Position numbers and translations under genes: made by a program. 64,000 nt of DNA from Glutamicibacter sp. B1 (lineage in GTDB: Bacteria; Actinomycetota; Actinomycetes; Actinomycetales; Micrococcaceae): contig NZ_CP125942.1 of the NCBI RefSeq assembly GCF_039602135.1, positions 2,418,001 to 2,482,000 of the forward strand. Reading direction: 5' to 3'. A model generated the notes under the pieces. It was not told where the DNA came from. It did not search any database and saw only the letters and a program-made list of their open reading frames with translations. Positions within the stretch are counted from its first letter, which is position 1, and the number at the start of each line of letters is the position of its first letter. Below, one piece after another: positions 8,533 through 17,210 of this stretch.

Positions 8533-9561
8533 TCAATGATTCTTCATTGAGTCACGCTCAATCAGCGGCATATCAATCTGGTGCTCCACCGGCTCCAATT
8601 TGCCATCCAGCAATAGCTCGACTGCCAACGCCCCCATCTCCTCATAAGGGAGGCGGATGGAACTGAGCTGCGGCCGGAGATAGGTGGCAATGATTTCATC
8701 ATCAAAGGAAAGGACCGACAAGTCCTTTCCTGGCATCAAACCTTGCTCGGCGAGCGCCTGAAATACTCCCATAGCCACACGGTCATTCGCGCAAATAATG
8801 GCCTCCGGCCGGTGCCCCTCAACAAGCATCTGCGTTGTCGCGGTATATCCGTCGCTAGGGTTCCAGTCTTCAAGCACCCAATGACCAACGACTTCCAAGT
8901 CTGACTTGTCCAGTGCTGCCTGAATTGAGCCAAAGCGCCGCGTGATGCTGGGATAAGTTTCTGGCAGGTTCTCAGCGTTCTCCAACTGCCCGATCACGGC
9001 AACTGTACGGGCTCCAGATTCAATGACTCGTTGCACCGCTTTGGCGCCAGATTCATATTCATTGGGAAGTACCGCTGTACTGGGATTCCCATCAAGGCCG
9101 TTAACTAGAACGGTCGGTAGACCAGTGGATGGAAGATCAAGTTCACGTTGGCGTGAATCCATAAACCCGAGAATCAATCCATCAACATCTCTGTGCGCCA
9201 TTTGAGTAACAGCTTCTGCCAACTGATCTGGCTTACCAAAGGTTTCAGCAATCAGAACCGTGTGGTCGCGCCCTTCGGCGGCACGCAAGATGCCGGTGAT
9301 CATTTCCGAGGCAAAGCGGGTAACAGTTACCTGATCTGAAATAAAACCGAGGGTTCGAGTCTTTCCACTGCGTAGTGATTGGGCCGCGGCATTCGGACGG
9401 TATCCCAGTTTCTTAGCAACCCCGCGAACACGTTCGCTGGTCTCTGCAGACAGACGCGTTCCGGGCTTATTATTCAGGATCATACTGACGGCAGCCTTCG
9501 ACATACCTGAGGCCTGCGCAACGTCAGCAATGGTGACCCGCTTAGTTTTCGGTTTTTCCAC
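8533..9561 (-). CDS. LacI-family repressor of the sucrose cluster
   Basis: A LacI/GalR regulator, 343 residues from the chosen start. The N-terminal DNA-binding domain is 'VTIADVAQASGMSKAAVSMI' with hinge 'LGYRPNAAAQSLRSG', followed by a periplasmic-binding-protein-like effector domain. The frame extends back to a TTG at 9591, but the GTG at 9561 has an AGAAGG just upstream and gives the usual LacI length, so I prefer it. It is divergent from the GH32-kinase-symporter genes, the normal place for their repressor. The effector is likely sucrose, fructose or a fructose phosphate (inference). Confidence 0.85.
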   Translation of the reverse strand: MEKPKTKRVTIADVAQASGMSKAAVSMILNNKPGTRLSAETSERVRGVAKKLGYRPNAAAQSLRSGKTRTLGFISDQVTVTRFASEMITGILRAAEGRDHTVLIAETFGKPDQLAEAVTQMAHRDVDGLILGFMDSRQRELDLPSTGLPTVLVNGLDGNPSTAVLPNEYESGAKAVQRVIESGARTVAVIGQLENAENLPETYPSITRRFGSIQAALDKSDLEVVGHWVLEDWNPSDGYTATTQMLVEGHRPEAIICANDRVAMGVFQALAEQGLMPGKDLSVLSFDDEIIATYLRPQLSSIRLPYEEMGALAVELLLDGKLEPVEHQIDMPLIERDSMKNH

Positions 9562-9608
9562 TTTTCCTTCTTGCCACTGTCTTACCTGCAATATTCGACC
9601 CTAGTCTA

Positions 9609-9656
9609 TTGCGAGGTCTGGGTCACACTGCTAAAGTTCTATGCTAAATGGATTTA
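9609..9656 (+). promoter_or_regulatory. Candidate promoter and operator of the sucrose genes
   Basis: TTGCGA (9609-9614) and TAAAGT (9632-9637) form a 17-base-spaced candidate -35/-10 pair, each 4 of 6 to consensus. Just downstream lies the palindrome TAAAT-GG-ATTTA (9645-9656), placed where a bound repressor would block transcription. Assignment to the divergent LacI protein is inferred. The centre is GG, not the CG common in LacI-type operators, which lowers confidence. Confidence 0.3.
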
Positions 9657-9674
9657 TCACACTCTTATTGAAGG

Positions 9675-11156
9675 ATGGCAGCGTTGCCCAATACACAGCA
9701 GGTCGCGGTGAAGCGACCGGAGCTACACTTCACAGCAAAGAAAAACTGGATCAATGATCCCAACGGACTTTTCTTTGACGGAAAGCAGTACCACCTCTAC
9801 TTCCAGCACAACCCGCACGGCGTTGGCCATGGCTACATGTCATGGGGCCACGCGGTCAGCACTGACTTAGTGAACTGGGAAGAACTACCGATCGCGATTC
9901 TCCACGGCGATGTCGCAGACATCTTCTCAGGCTCCATCGTGGTGGATCATGAAAACACCACTGGCTTTGGCGATGGAACGATTGCTCCGGTCATTGCGAT
10001 TTACACCGCGGCCGCCAAAGACGAGACCAACCAGTCTCAGGCCATCGCGTACTCAGTTGATGGCGGCGCCACCTTCACCAAGTACGAGAACAACCCCGTA
10101 CTTGATCGTGGCTCCAAAGACTTCCGCGACCCGAAGGTCATCCGTTACGAATCAGCAGAAGGTTCGTACTGGGTCATGGTTGCTGTAGAAGCAATTGAAC
10201 GTCGGGTACTGTTCTACCGTTCAGAGAACCTGAAGGATTGGACCGAGCTTTCAAGCTTTGGCCCACAGGCAGCAGTGGCAGGAATCTGGGAATGCCCCGA
10301 CCTCTTCCAATTGCCAGTAGCCGGCACCGATGAGCTCAAGTGGGTACTGGTTGTTTCGTTGAATCCGGGCGGTGTTGCAAGTGGCTCCGGCACTCAATAC
10401 TTCGTTGGTGAATTTGATGGCACCACCTTCACACCTGAGCAGGTTCGCCCTGGCTGGGAGAGTTTCGAGTACAAGGATTTGAAGCAAGGCGACTGGTTGG
10501 ATTGGGGCCGCGACTTCTATGCCGGAGTCAGCTTCCACGGTCTTCCAGTAGATCAACAGACCCTCATTGCTTGGATGAGCAACTGGGACTACGCTCGCCA
10601 GCTACCCCACGACGGATGGCGTGGCTCTATGAGTGCGGCTCGTCATCTGGACTTGGTCAAGAACAACGATGGCAAATTCGAGATTCGTCAGCGCATCCTC
10701 GGACTACCCGCGGCACAAGAATCCGGTACACCAGCTCCAACCGGTGACACCCGTATTGAGCTGGGTTGCCCTGCCTTGATTGAGTTGAGCGTTGTTGAGC
10801 GCTCCAGTGATCCAACGGTACTTTCTTTCTATCGTTCGGATAACTCGCTGATCAGTGAACTGACTATCGATTCCGAAAAGATTCAGCATCGTCGCGAGAC
10901 TGGCAAGGTGGATCATGAACTCTATGCATCCAACCAGCACATGCCTTTGCCAACAAATATAGGCAAGCTCGGCGTACAGGTATTAGTGGATCATGGATCA
11001 ATTGAAATCCTGGCCGCCGATGGTCGGCGTTCCCTGACTGATCAGCTGACGGGGGAAGACTCCCCCGCCTATGCGAGCTTGCATGTAGCTTCTGGCACGA
11101 GCATTTCATTCACTGTTCAACAGCTCTCGGACAATGCTCTGGAGATCAACGCATGA
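9675..11156 (+). CDS. GH32 sucrose (sucrose-6-phosphate) hydrolase
   Basis: A cytoplasmic invertase of about 493 residues with no signal peptide. All three GH32 catalytic blocks are canonical: nucleophile Asp28 in 'WINDPNG', transition-state Asp151 in 'FRDPKV' and acid/base Glu205 in 'WECPDLF'. The five-bladed propeller is followed by the C-terminal beta-sandwich ('LGVQVLVDHGSIEILAADG'). The ribosome site GAAGG (9670-9674) abuts the ATG at 9675, which is too close. An in-frame TTG at 9684 is nine bases away and may be the real start. The gene overlaps the fructokinase by four bases (ATGA). With a symporter and not a PTS next door, the substrate is probably free sucrose. Confidence 0.9.
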   Translation: MAALPNTQQVAVKRPELHFTAKKNWINDPNGLFFDGKQYHLYFQHNPHGVGHGYMSWGHAVSTDLVNWEELPIAILHGDVADIFSGSIVVDHENTTGFGDGTIAPVIAIYTAAAKDETNQSQAIAYSVDGGATFTKYENNPVLDRGSKDFRDPKVIRYESAEGSYWVMVAVEAIERRVLFYRSENLKDWTELSSFGPQAAVAGIWECPDLFQLPVAGTDELKWVLVVSLNPGGVASGSGTQYFVGEFDGTTFTPEQVRPGWESFEYKDLKQGDWLDWGRDFYAGVSFHGLPVDQQTLIAWMSNWDYARQLPHDGWRGSMSAARHLDLVKNNDGKFEIRQRILGLPAAQESGTPAPTGDTRIELGCPALIELSVVERSSDPTVLSFYRSDNSLISELTIDSEKIQHRRETGKVDHELYASNQHMPLPTNIGKLGVQVLVDHGSIEILAADGRRSLTDQLTGEDSPAYASLHVASGTSISFTVQQLSDNALEINA

Positions 11157-12073
11157 GTCGCATCGAAGTTATGGGAGAATCGCTCGTCGACGTAGTTGAC
11201 GGAACAGCTCACCCCGGAGGTTCGCCTCTAAACGTGGCCGTCGGGCTGGCCCGCTTAGGTCATGAGGTTCATTTCTCCACCGAGTTCGGACGCGATACTT
11301 ATGGCAATCAAATTGCCGAGCACCTTCAGAATGCCGGAGTAAAAGTTATTGCCGGCTCCGTCACTGAACGTTCCACATCGGTAGCGCAAGTGGAGATGGA
11401 TGAGCTTTCCAATGCTCATTACACTTTTGATATCCACCAGCAAATCCCTGCCATACAAGCTGATGATGCCACCGAGTTACTTCATACAGGTTCCATCGCC
11501 GCATGGATCGAGCCTTCAGGCCAGTGCATTGTTGATGCGTTCAAGAATGCATCTGTTCACTCGTTGCGGAGCTATGATCCGAACCTCCGCCCTGACCTCG
11601 TTCAGGAGAAAAGCTCGGCTATTGAGCGCATTGAACTGTTAATGTCCCTAAGCAACATTGTGAAGCTCAGCGATGTTGATGGCCAGTGGCTCTATCCCGA
11701 ACTTGAAGCTTGGGAAGTACTAGAGCACATCGCGAGCCTCGGACCGGGTCTGGTCGTGATGACCCAAGGAGCAGACGGTTGCCTCGCGCTGACTTCTGGA
11801 CGCCGTATTGATTTCGAGGCTTCATCTACCACTCTGGTTGACACTATTGGTGCTGGTGATGCTTTTATGTCCGGTCTGCTCTATGGAGTATTAGCTAATC
11901 CGGAATTGGCTCTTGCGCTTCGTGGTGGAACAACTGCCGATTCTAAAGATGTTGAAGTTGCGCTTCGTCATGCGTTAACCTCAGCTGCACTAACCGTGGC
12001 ACAAGCCGGAGCCAATCCCCCTTGGATTGAAGACTTCTCCCTCGCTATCAATAACTACGCTTCACAGCATTAA
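11153..12073 (+). CDS. PfkB-family fructokinase
   Basis: A 306-residue ribokinase-like sugar kinase that should phosphorylate the fructose released by the GH32 enzyme. Near the N-terminus 'GGSPLNVAVGLARLG' matches the first PfkB signature. 'VDTIGAGDAFMSGLLYG' near residues 225-240 holds the anion hole and catalytic Asp of the second signature. Its ATG overlaps the upstream stop by four bases, and the symporter gene follows after 20 bases, so the three form one operon. The same trio (hydrolase, kinase, symporter) makes up the csc sucrose genes of E. coli. Confidence 0.9.
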   Translation: MSRIEVMGESLVDVVDGTAHPGGSPLNVAVGLARLGHEVHFSTEFGRDTYGNQIAEHLQNAGVKVIAGSVTERSTSVAQVEMDELSNAHYTFDIHQQIPAIQADDATELLHTGSIAAWIEPSGQCIVDAFKNASVHSLRSYDPNLRPDLVQEKSSAIERIELLMSLSNIVKLSDVDGQWLYPELEAWEVLEHIASLGPGLVVMTQGADGCLALTSGRRIDFEASSTTLVDTIGAGDAFMSGLLYGVLANPELALALRGGTTADSKDVEVALRHALTSAALTVAQAGANPPWIEDFSLAINNYASQH

Positions 12074-12093
12074 CGAAAGAATCCAGGACAAAG

Positions 12094-13392
12094 ATGGCTG
12101 GCTTTACGACTTCTCTGAAAAATCCTACCTACCTCCAAAGCTCCTTCTCGATGCTCTTGTTCTTCGCATCGTGGGGCATTTGGTGGTCCTTCTTCCAAAT
12201 CTGGCTCACCAGCGAATCCGCTGGACTAGCCTTGAGTGGCGCTCAGGTGGGCACCGTTTACTCGGTGAACTCATTGGCAACACTTGTGCTCATGTTTGCT
12301 TACGGTGCCATCCAGGACCGGCTCGGCATTAGAAAACACCTAGCAATAGTTCTGGCTGCGGTGACCGCACTGATTGGCCCATTCTGTACATGGGTCTACC
12401 AGCCACTGCTTCAGTCGCACTTTATGACTGGCGTAGTTTTGGGTTCCATCGTGCTCTCGGTTGGCTTCCTTGCAGGTGTTGGTCTCTTTGAAGCTCTCAC
12501 CGAACGCTTTAGCCGTCGCTTTAACTTTGAATACGGACAAGCACGTATGTGGGGATCCTTCGGTTACGCCATTGTTGCGCTGGCTGCTGGCTTCCTATTC
12601 ACCATCAACCCTGCACTGAACTTCTGGATTGGATCCGCGCTTGGTCTGATCCATCTCCTGTTGCTGATTTTCTCCCGCAACGGTGAACCACCAGTCATCA
12701 AGAAAGCTCCTGTTGACGGTATCTTGTCGCCGGCTTCCACCCCGACCTTGCGCGATATGTTCAGGCTATTCCGCTTGCCAAGCCTCTGGTTGATAATTCT
12801 CTTCGTCATGCTGTCTTGGACTTTCTACACCGTCTTTGACCAGCAGATGTTCCCCGACTACTACACCGGGCTTTTTGAAACACCGGAGATTGGCCAGCAA
12901 GTCTACGGCATCTTGAACTCGGTTCAGGTCTTCGTTGAAGCCGCCATGTTGGGCATCGTTCCTATCGTCATGCGTCGTGTTGGCGTGCGCACGTCGTTGC
13001 TCATGGGCGTCTCCATTATGTTCATCCGTATCCTTGGATGCGCACTGGTCGATGATCCTCTGTGGGTATCAGCGATCAAGATGCTGCACGCCATTGAAAC
13101 TCCGCTGTTTATCTTGCCGGTGTTCCGTTACTTCACCTTGCACTTCAACCCCGCACTTTCGGCCACTTTGTACATGGTTGGATTCCAGGTCTCGGCACAG
13201 ATTGGCAACGTTATTCTTTCCACTCCCCTAGGTGCACTCCACGATCGTCTGGGCTACCAGCAAACATTCATCACTATTTCGGCGGTGGTACTGGTTGCCG
13301 GTATTTACGGCTTCTTCGCGCTGAAGAAGGATGATCAGCAAGTAGATGGGGATCCGTTCCTACGCCATTCGAAGGTGTCTGTCGACGCATAG
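12094..13392 (+). CDS. LacY-type oligosaccharide:proton symporter (sucrose permease-like)
   Basis: A 432-residue, 12-helix major facilitator of the oligosaccharide:H+ symporter family (LacY, RafB, CscB). The N-terminus 'LLFFASWGIWWSFFQIWLT' resembles TM1 of that family, 'YGAIQDRLGIRKH' is the loop-2/3 motif, and 'YGQARMWGSFGYA' matches the family block around TM5. In context it brings sucrose (or a short fructoside) into the cell for the GH32 hydrolase and kinase encoded upstream. The gene is last in the operon and is followed by a hairpin. This transporter family is much better known from enterobacteria than from actinobacteria. Confidence 0.85.
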   Translation: MAGFTTSLKNPTYLQSSFSMLLFFASWGIWWSFFQIWLTSESAGLALSGAQVGTVYSVNSLATLVLMFAYGAIQDRLGIRKHLAIVLAAVTALIGPFCTWVYQPLLQSHFMTGVVLGSIVLSVGFLAGVGLFEALTERFSRRFNFEYGQARMWGSFGYAIVALAAGFLFTINPALNFWIGSALGLIHLLLLIFSRNGEPPVIKKAPVDGILSPASTPTLRDMFRLFRLPSLWLIILFVMLSWTFYTVFDQQMFPDYYTGLFETPEIGQQVYGILNSVQVFVEAAMLGIVPIVMRRVGVRTSLLMGVSIMFIRILGCALVDDPLWVSAIKMLHAIETPLFILPVFRYFTLHFNPALSATLYMVGFQVSAQIGNVILSTPLGALHDRLGYQQTFITISAVVLVAGIYGFFALKKDDQQVDGDPFLRHSKVSVDA

Positions 13393-13423
13393 GACCGGTA
13401 TTAGGAAGTCCTCGTTGACGTAT

Positions 13424-13460
13424 GGAAAGCTCGACCTTGATACCTAAGGTCGAGCTTTCC
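13424..13460 (+). terminator. Hairpin after the sucrose operon
   Basis: Perfect 15-base arms GGAAAGCTCGACCTT (13424-13438) and their complement (13446-13460) surround a 7-base loop. The T-tract is poor (TTGCTT). It lies 32 bases after the symporter stop and probably ends that transcript. Confidence 0.7.
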
Positions 13461-13501
13461 TTGCTTAATGTGAAATCGAATTCTCACTGTCTAATTTTCG
13501 T

Positions 13502-13539
13502 AGTCTCCAGCCCGAAATGTTTCATTCGGGCCGGAGACT
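13502..13539. terminator. Hairpin between the convergent fructan operons
   Basis: Fifteen-base arms (13502-13516 and 13525-13539) with one mismatch and an 8-base loop; TTTATC follows on the plus side. It lies 40 bases beyond the stop of the levan fructotransferase gene and could serve that minus-strand operon, with read-through protection from the plus side. Confidence 0.6.
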
Positions 13540-13579
13540 TTATCTATAGTGCTCAATAGCAGCACGCAGTACCTGCGCC

Positions 13580-15139
13580 TCAGATCCGTTCAGCAAATTC
13601 CTTGATGCTGATCCCTGAGAATGTTGCCGGGCCACCGTCAGTGTAGAAGGAGATACCGGTATCTCCTTCTGTGAAGTGCACCTGCTGCGAAATCACAGTG
13701 TGACCGTCATTGACGAACACTTCGACGCTTTGCATATCTACAAAGATCCTTAAGTGCACCGACCGTGCACCAGCATCGATAGGCGCGGCAGCCCTTGAAT
13801 AGGGGCTCAACGAATAGCCGTCCAGATCTGATGGCCCACGATCCACATAGAGATCGCTCCCATATTTGCCGATATTTGTATGCCGCTTCCCGTCCGCCGA
13901 ACGTCCTACAGAAACACCGACATTCGCTGCAGAGTCCCAACTAATGTCGAGTTCGAGTTCATAGGCACGTCCATTCCAAGGAAGGACGAAACTGCCGTCA
14001 ACATTCTGATCCTCAAAGGGGACCGTCGATGTGGCATAGGAAGACAGCGCACTCACCGGGCTACTAAGCAAGGAATACTTCCCACCGGCTTGTGCAGAAA
14101 GTTCTAGTTCGCGCACGATGGAGTTTTGCCCGTTGTAATGATCTGTGGCATCGGTAGGGACATCACGATTCGCGTATTTCCAGTTATTCATCCAACCGAT
14201 CGCCAGCCTTCTGGTTTCTGGGTTCTGGGCAGAAGGCCAGGAGACAGCTCCATACCAATCCCACCCCCAGTCAAGCCACTGAGGTTCTAGATCATCGGCA
14301 TTAAATTGTTCTCCATCCCACTCCCCTGTCCAGTAGGCGTATGTCATCGGCAAATCGACACTATAGGCATCCATGCTGGCGCCAAGGACCCAGTGCTTAG
14401 TCCCATCATCGGCGGTCATTTCGAAGAGATCTGGGCATTCGATGCCGCCCAGGTCATGATTCGGAAAATCGAAGTTTCGCTTCAGCTGCCAGTCACGCAG
14501 ATTGGTTGAGGTGTAAAACGCTGCGTAGCGGGCTCGCCCTATGACACAAACCCATTCATTGCGTGCCGAGTCCCAATGAATTTTCGGGTCACGGCACCAT
14601 TCAGCGTTTTCAATCTCGGCTTGTGTCGTGGCACTTCGGCCATCGGTATTGACGATGACCGGGTCTGGCAGGCCCTGGAAGGTATAGCCGCCATCGGTTG
14701 ACCAGTACAGGTATTGCTCCTGGTATTTGCGGATGCCATCGGTGGGCTGGGTAGCTAATGCGATGAGGGTTCCTGGCCCAAACCCAGCCGTATCATCTTC
14801 ATCAATTACCGTTGATCCGGTCCACACGGGAAAGTCTGGTTTTTGTGCAATTGCGACTCCGTGATGAGTGAAGGAAACCCCATCCGCAGTTGTCGCGTGG
14901 TCCCAGTCGCCGTTGCCGTTGTTCACCCCGGAATGAAGATAGTAAAGATGGTAAGTGCCGTTGAGATATACCGGACGTTGTGGGTCGCACAGCCATCCTT
15001 TAGGCGGCGTCATGTGATATAAGGCCCGTTGAGAGTTTTGCGCCCGGGCTGCTGCCGGTAGTGCACCGGCGGCATACAACCCGAGTGCACCAACACCAGC
15101 AATTTGAAACAAACTACGTCGAGAAATTTCGTGCATCAT
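13580..15139 (-). CDS. Levan fructotransferase (GH32), Tat-exported
   Basis: A 519-residue secreted GH32 enzyme. The N-terminus is a twin-arginine signal: 'SRRSLF' at residues 6-11, a hydrophobic core to about 27 and an Ala-x-Ala site near 31-33. The nucleophile motif is 'LCDPQRP' (Asp52) in place of NDPNG. Asp184 ('CRDPK') and Glu234 ('GIECPDLF') are the other catalytic residues. Blocks such as 'YQEQYLYWSTDGG', 'GIECPDLFEMTADDGTKHW' and 'WLDWGWDWYGAVSWPS' agree with what I remember of Arthrobacter levan fructotransferase (EC 4.2.2.16), which turns levan into DFA IV. A plain levanase is the alternative. ATG-ATG starts are preceded by GGAAGGA. It is last in the operon, 137 bases after the LacI gene. 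Confidence 0.8.
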   Translation of the reverse strand: MMHEISRRSLFQIAGVGALGLYAAGALPAAARAQNSQRALYHMTPPKGWLCDPQRPVYLNGTYHLYYLHSGVNNGNGDWDHATTADGVSFTHHGVAIAQKPDFPVWTGSTVIDEDDTAGFGPGTLIALATQPTDGIRKYQEQYLYWSTDGGYTFQGLPDPVIVNTDGRSATTQAEIENAEWCRDPKIHWDSARNEWVCVIGRARYAAFYTSTNLRDWQLKRNFDFPNHDLGGIECPDLFEMTADDGTKHWVLGASMDAYSVDLPMTYAYWTGEWDGEQFNADDLEPQWLDWGWDWYGAVSWPSAQNPETRRLAIGWMNNWKYANRDVPTDATDHYNGQNSIVRELELSAQAGGKYSLLSSPVSALSSYATSTVPFEDQNVDGSFVLPWNGRAYELELDISWDSAANVGVSVGRSADGKRHTNIGKYGSDLYVDRGPSDLDGYSLSPYSRAAAPIDAGARSVHLRIFVDMQSVEVFVNDGHTVISQQVHFTEGDTGISFYTDGGPATFSGISIKEFAERI

Positions 15140-15206
15140 TGCGCGTTCCTTCCTGTTCCCCGCGTGTGCGTCTATGCATAGTCGGGAGAGGAATAGTTTG
15201 AGAAGT

Positions 15207-15222
15207 CCGGCAGCACTGCCGG
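15207..15222 (-). promoter_or_regulatory. Small hairpin in the spacer before the levan fructotransferase gene
   Basis: CCGGCA-GCAC-TGCCGG, a 6-bp stem with a 4-base loop, sits in the 137-base spacer between the LacI gene and the fructotransferase gene. A second weak repeat TCAGGC/GCCTGA lies at 15240-15261. These could be an RNA processing or attenuation element, or could mark a separate promoter for the secreted enzyme. No LacI-type operator like the pair at 21.05 kb was found here. Confidence 0.3.
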
Positions 15223-15276
15223 TAGAAAATTATGGAGAATCAGGCCCCTGAATGTGCCTGAAGAATTATGTAGCTA

Positions 15277-16296
15277 CTAAACGGACTGGCGTTTAATAGC
15301 CGGACAATTGATCAGATATAACGCATTGTCTTGTTCACGTTCCAGCCCTAAGAGAACTCGTATTCCAGCGGCTCCAATCTCGTAGTGTGGCAAGGCCACC
15401 GTGGTCAGTGGTGGCCTCAGGTGGGCCGCGATGACTTCCTGATTATCAAATCCGACCACGGCAATATCTTTAGGGACATCTAGACCTCGGACCCTCAGTC
15501 CGTCATAGAGGCCCATAGCCACTCGGTCGTTGTGACAGAACACAGCGCTCGCACCAGAAGCGATAATCGCGCTGGTTACCTCATAGCCTCCCTCTTGTTC
15601 AGGAACGGCCGAGATGACAAGGGACGCATCGAATTCGAGCCCTGAGGATTCAAGTGCTGAGCGATAGCCAGCTAGACGGCCGGTCAATGCCGGTGAAGGG
15701 GTGGTTGTATTGATAAACGCTATTCGTTGATGCCCTGCATCAATGAGTTCTTGCGTTGCTGCCTTACCTCCTTGTTCTTCATCAGGAACCACCGCTGGAA
15801 GGCCGCTTCCGGTGGAGAAACAGTCAACCAATACGGTGTCGGTTTGGTGTAGTGATTCCGGGACTTCAATTTCGCGGTGGTACCAGGTGGAGTACAGGAT
15901 GCCGCGAACTTGATGTTCAAGCATCATGGCAATGGCATCATTTTCAGCGGCTTTATTGCCATCGATGTTGGCCACCAACAACACGTAGCCGTGTTTCCAC
16001 GCCTCATCTTGAGCACCGTGAATGATCTGCCCCGCGAAGGGCGTGGTTGCGATGGCGTCAGCAACCAATCCAATAAACCGTGAGGATCCAACCGACAGGG
16101 TTTTCGCCAAAGCGTTGGTTCGATAGCCCAGAAGATCGATGGCCTCGTGCACGCGTTGGCGAGTCTCCTCACCAATGCGTGCACCCTGTTTGTTGTTGAC
16201 TACATGCGAGACAGTTGCCACCGATACGCCGGCTTCCTTGGCAATGTCTCGCATGGTGACAGGAGCACCGTGTTTACTGTGTCTCTCTGTCCTCAT
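15277..16296 (-). CDS. LacI-family regulator of the levan/DFA operon
   Basis: A 339-residue LacI/GalR protein. The DNA-binding helices are 'VTMRDIAKEAGVSVATVSHV', with hinge 'LLGYRTNALAKTLSVG', and a sugar-binding-like domain follows. The ATG overlaps the stop of the upstream permease by four bases (ATGA). The regulator is thus inside the operon it most likely controls and would be autoregulated. Its probable operators are the two AATCGGTT-centred sites upstream of the first gene, near 21.05-21.10 kb. The effector could be DFA IV or a derived fructoside (inference). Confidence 0.85.
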   Translation of the reverse strand: MRTERHSKHGAPVTMRDIAKEAGVSVATVSHVVNNKQGARIGEETRQRVHEAIDLLGYRTNALAKTLSVGSSRFIGLVADAIATTPFAGQIIHGAQDEAWKHGYVLLVANIDGNKAAENDAIAMMLEHQVRGILYSTWYHREIEVPESLHQTDTVLVDCFSTGSGLPAVVPDEEQGGKAATQELIDAGHQRIAFINTTTPSPALTGRLAGYRSALESSGLEFDASLVISAVPEQEGGYEVTSAIIASGASAVFCHNDRVAMGLYDGLRVRGLDVPKDIAVVGFDNQEVIAAHLRPPLTTVALPHYEIGAAGIRVLLGLEREQDNALYLINCPAIKRQSV

Positions 16297-17210
16297 CCCT
16301 TAGTTGCTCCGCTCTCCAAGCCTTGAATCATTGCCTTGTTCAGCACGAGGAATACCAAGAGTAGTGGCGTGACCGAAACACACACAGCTGCAAAGGTGGC
16401 TGTCCAGTCCGTATTTCCCATGGCGCCAATGTAGTTCTGCAGGCCAAGTGGAATAGTTTTCAGTCCGTCGGAGAGCACGAAGGTATTGGCGAAGATGAAA
16501 TCATTCCAAATGAAAATACTGTTAACCAGCACCACAGTGACGATGGTATTCAGCGACAGTGGAAGAGTGATCTGGGCAAAGATACGGTACGGTCCGGCGC
16601 CATCAAGGGAAGCTGCTTCGTAAGTCTCTCGCGGAATGAATCCGTAGAACGACGAGAACAGATAAATGGACATCGGTAGCGAGAAGGCAGCCAACGGAAC
16701 GATCATCGACAGATGGGTATCGAGCAACCCGACTTTTGAATAGTCAATGAACAACGGCACCAGGGCAATCTGTACCGGAACGATAATGCCCAGCATGAAC
16801 AGGGCTCTGACCAGCGGGCTGAGTCGGAAACCTAGGACTTCCAACGCGTAGGCTGCCATCATGCCTGCGACAACGATCAGTGCACTGGCTCCAAGAGTGA
16901 CTATCAAACTATTGACGATATTGAGGCCGAGATTACCGGTCTCAAATGCTCGCGAATAATTCTCCAACGTGAATTCGCTGGGCCAGGAGAAGGCATTGCC
17001 ACCAGCAAAATCAGCTGCTGTGCGGAAACTGGTCAAGAACAGCCACAGCAGCGGGTACACCTGCACGATGACGATGAGCACGATGGTCACGGTCAGTAGA
17101 GTGCGCTGTATTTTGAGCTTTCGTGGCCTCCCCTGCGAAGGTTGTGGCTTCTTGGCGACCGGCGGCTCAATCATGGCTTCCTCAGGCTTAGCTTCAACTG
17201 TTGTGCTCAC
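16293..17210 (-). CDS. ABC sugar permease, MalG/CUT1 type
   Basis: A 305-residue inner-membrane subunit of a carbohydrate-uptake-1 importer, with six predicted helices and a basic N-terminal arm. The cytoplasmic EAA loop that contacts the ATPase is 'YEAASLDGAGPYRIF'. The frame is open back to 17264, but a GTG at 17210, preceded by AAGGAAG and forming a GTGA overlap with the upstream permease stop, is the better start. It pairs with the other permease and the lipoprotein encoded upstream. No ATPase gene is in the operon. Confidence 0.88.
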   Translation of the reverse strand: MSTTVEAKPEEAMIEPPVAKKPQPSQGRPRKLKIQRTLLTVTIVLIVIVQVYPLLWLFLTSFRTAADFAGGNAFSWPSEFTLENYSRAFETGNLGLNIVNSLIVTLGASALIVVAGMMAAYALEVLGFRLSPLVRALFMLGIIVPVQIALVPLFIDYSKVGLLDTHLSMIVPLAAFSLPMSIYLFSSFYGFIPRETYEAASLDGAGPYRIFAQITLPLSLNTIVTVVLVNSIFIWNDFIFANTFVLSDGLKTIPLGLQNYIGAMGNTDWTATFAAVCVSVTPLLLVFLVLNKAMIQGLESGATKG

